Shown one piece after another: positions 4,809 to 5,863 of a DNA stretch of 5,863 bases (its first letter is position 1; every line of letters begins with the position of its first letter). The notes beneath the pieces are model-generated. The model was given only the letters and a program-made list of their open reading frames with translations. It did no database searches and was not told the origin of the DNA. Source of the stretch: Candidatus Falkowiibacteriota bacterium (GTDB taxonomy: Bacteria; Patescibacteriota; Patescibacteriia; Patescibacteriales; SZUA-104); contig JALUVW010000124.1 of assembly GCA_027020105.1 (NCBI GenBank), positions 1 through 5,863 of the forward strand, given 5' to 3'. The position numbers and the translations under genes are program-made.

Positions 4809-5863
4809 ACAACGGGCAGATTTAATATTTTGCCGATTATCCCGTCGGAATATTTTATGTTTCCGTGTTTTTCAAGATACGCTTCGTCAAACTCAATATC
4901 AAAATAAAATTCGCTCTTGCCCCTTATCAAGCCGTTTTTATTTTTCCCTTCAATGACCACGGCCGCTTCGGCGCCATTGAATTTGTCTTTATACCTTTTC
5001 TCCAGTTTTTCGCTCAAAGCCCTTAATTTTTTTGACCTTTCAATTATTTTCTCTTGGCTTACCTGTCCGCCCATTTTGGAGGCCGGTGTTTTTTCGTGCG
5101 CGGAAAAAGAAAAAACATGAATTTTACTGAACTCCATTTTCTCGCAAAAATCGTAAGTCTCCTTAAAATCCGCGTCCGTTTCTCCCGGAAATCCGACAAT
5201 GACATCGGTGGAAACGGCGATATCGGGAATCGCTTTTCTTAATTTTTTAATTCGCCGCGCGAAATATTCGGCGCTGTAAGGGCGATTCATTGATTTTAAA
5301 ATTTTATCGCGTCCCGACTGCAACGAAATATGCAAATGATCGCAAACCTTATCCGTTCCCTTGATTAATTCCACCAACTCATCCCCCACCTCCGTCACCT
5401 CAATGGAGCTTATCCTAACCCTCCCCAAATTTTTTATTTTAATGATTTTTTTAATTAGGCCGGTCAAATCAATTTTGAGTTTTGGGTTGCGGCTTTGAAT
5501 TTTGAGCTTTGAGCTTTGAATTTGATTAAAATCTTTCCCGTATAACCCGATATGAACCCCTGACAGCACAATCTCGCGGAAGCCGGCGTCCACGGCGTTT
5601 TTAATCTCGCCAATCACCTCTTCCTCCGGCCTGCTCTTTAATTTCCCTCTCGCGTACGGAATAACGCAATAACTGCAATATTGCTCGCATCCGTCTTGAA
5701 TCTTGATAAAATACCGCGACCTATTTTTGCTATTATTGTCCGTATAGCAAATTTTTTGGATTTCTGATTTTGAGTTTTGGACTTGTTTAGAGTTTGAGGT
5801 TTTGAAATTCTTGATTTTATCAACCAGCTTTTGTTCTTCGCCGGCCCTAAACACGTAATCCAC
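4805..5863 (-). CDS. mtaB: tRNA (N6-L-threonylcarbamoyladenosine(37)-C2)-methylthiotransferase MtaB, 5' truncated
   Basis: MtaB converts t6A37 to ms2t6A37 in tRNAs reading ANN codons, using two [4Fe-4S] clusters and SAM. The visible 352 residues begin inside the N-terminal MTTase domain (DYVF..GEEQKLVDKI); about 100 residues, including the auxiliary-cluster cysteines, lie beyond the window. The GTG at 5863 is an internal codon. The radical-SAM signature GCEQYCSYC gives Cys59, Cys63 and Cys66, followed by IPYARGKLKSRP (68-79). MtaB-like motifs follow: EIVLSGVHIGLYGKD (97-111), RISSIEV (150-156), HLHISLQSG (176-184), MNRPYS (192-197), STDVIVGFPGET (218-229) and KIHVFSFS (247-254). A TRAM-like C-terminal domain covers about 290-352. 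Two low-complexity stretches, residues 16-37 and 113-131, are encoded by 7-bp-periodic repeat DNA; the first replaces the linker before the radical-SAM core and the second adds about 16 residues after GKD. GVHIGLYGKD and the overall pattern favour MtaB over MiaB or RimO. It is convergent with the ATPase gene. Confidence 0.95.
   Translation of the reverse strand: MDYVFRAGEEQKLVDKIKNFKTSNSKQVQNSKSEIQKICYTDNNSKNRSRYFIKIQDGCEQYCSYCVIPYARGKLKSRPEEEVIGEIKNAVDAGFREIVLSGVHIGLYGKDFNQIQSSKLKIQSRNPKLKIDLTGLIKKIIKIKNLGRVRISSIEVTEVGDELVELIKGTDKVCDHLHISLQSGRDKILKSMNRPYSAEYFARRIKKLRKAIPDIAVSTDVIVGFPGETDADFKETYDFCEKMEFSKIHVFSFSAHEKTPASKMGGQVSQEKIIERSKKLRALSEKLEKRYKDKFNGAEAAVVIEGKNKNGLIRGKSEFYFDIEFDEAYLEKHGNIKYSDGIIGKILNLPVV
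5473..5527. repeat. Degenerate 7-bp tandem repeat inside mtaB (tract 1)
   Basis: On the + strand the tract reads in steps of seven, with units such as TTTTGAG, TTTGAAT, TTTGAGC, TTTGAGC and TTTGAAT (about 5473-5521) and one divergent unit (5487-5493). On the coding strand this is (A/G)(T/C)TCAAA. Since three units make 21 bases, translation gives a 7-residue rhythm (IQSSKLK, then IQSRNPKLK; residues 113-131). The reading frame stays open. Confidence 0.7.
5754..5816. repeat. Degenerate 7-bp-type repeat inside mtaB (tract 2)
   Basis: The units on the + strand are TTTTGGA, TTTCTGA, TTTTGAG and TTTTGGA (5754-5781), followed by less regular copies to about 5816. They share the T3-4-G-A/G core with tract 1. 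The stretch encodes residues 16-37, rich in Asn, Ser, Lys and Gln, in the linker before the radical-SAM core. It looks like the same repeat family captured a second time in the gene. Confidence 0.6.

Noticed and set aside
5473..5816. CRISPR array or transposon ends in the repeat-rich part of mtaB
   Set aside because: The repeats are 7 bp, contiguous and degenerate, without spacers, and the reading frame passes through them. No terminal inverted repeats or target duplications are visible.
5861..5863. GTG at the right edge as the start of mtaB
   Set aside because: The first visible residues match the middle of the N-terminal methylthiotransferase domain, so the gene continues beyond the window.

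Overview
The window looks like part of a bacterial chromosome with tightly packed genes. Candidate Phyla Radiation (Parcubacteria-like) is my best guess: the protein style is lysine- and isoleucine-rich, no start codon has a clear Shine-Dalgarno sequence, small membrane and redox proteins sit beside a metal ATPase, and degenerate heptanucleotide 'TCAAAAN'-type repeats are embedded in a gene. This assignment is an inference; there is no rRNA or other phylogenetic marker in the window.

Layout. Positions 1-1996 (+ strand) hold three closely spaced genes: the C-terminal part of an isochorismatase-family cysteine hydrolase (cut by the window edge), a four-helix membrane protein with a CPTC motif, and a complete E. 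coli-like cyclopropane-fatty-acid synthase (cfa). Positions 1997-2104 form the only sizeable intergenic gap. It holds a possible intrinsic terminator for cfa, followed by a near-consensus promoter (TTGACA, 17 bp, TATTAT) whose spacer and -10 box are covered by a perfect 12-bp inverted repeat, resembling a CsoR/CstR-type operator. Positions 2105-4808 (+) are a two-gene unit driven by that promoter: a membrane-anchored, extracytoplasmic rhodanese-like protein and a P1B-type (copper-type) ATPase. Positions 4805-5863 (- strand) hold the C-terminal three quarters of MtaB, a tRNA methylthiotransferase (t6A37 to ms2t6A37). It converges on the ATPase gene, and their stop codons overlap.

How the genes fit together. 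The rhodanese and ATPase look like an inducible metal and/or reactive-sulfur defence module, with the dyad as its switch; the regulator gene is not in the window. The Cys-pair membrane protein upstream could belong to the same thiol/metal theme, but lies in a different transcription unit. Cfa modifies membrane lipids. MtaB is housekeeping.

The most unusual points are: (1) the ATPase carries CPD in place of CPC or CPH at the transmembrane metal site, although the TM7 YN and TM8 M...S residues are kept; (2) its N-terminus has a Cys cluster followed by a His/Met-rich segment instead of an HMA domain; (3) the operator overlaps a near-perfect promoter; (4) two 7-bp-periodic repeat tracts are translated in frame inside mtaB.
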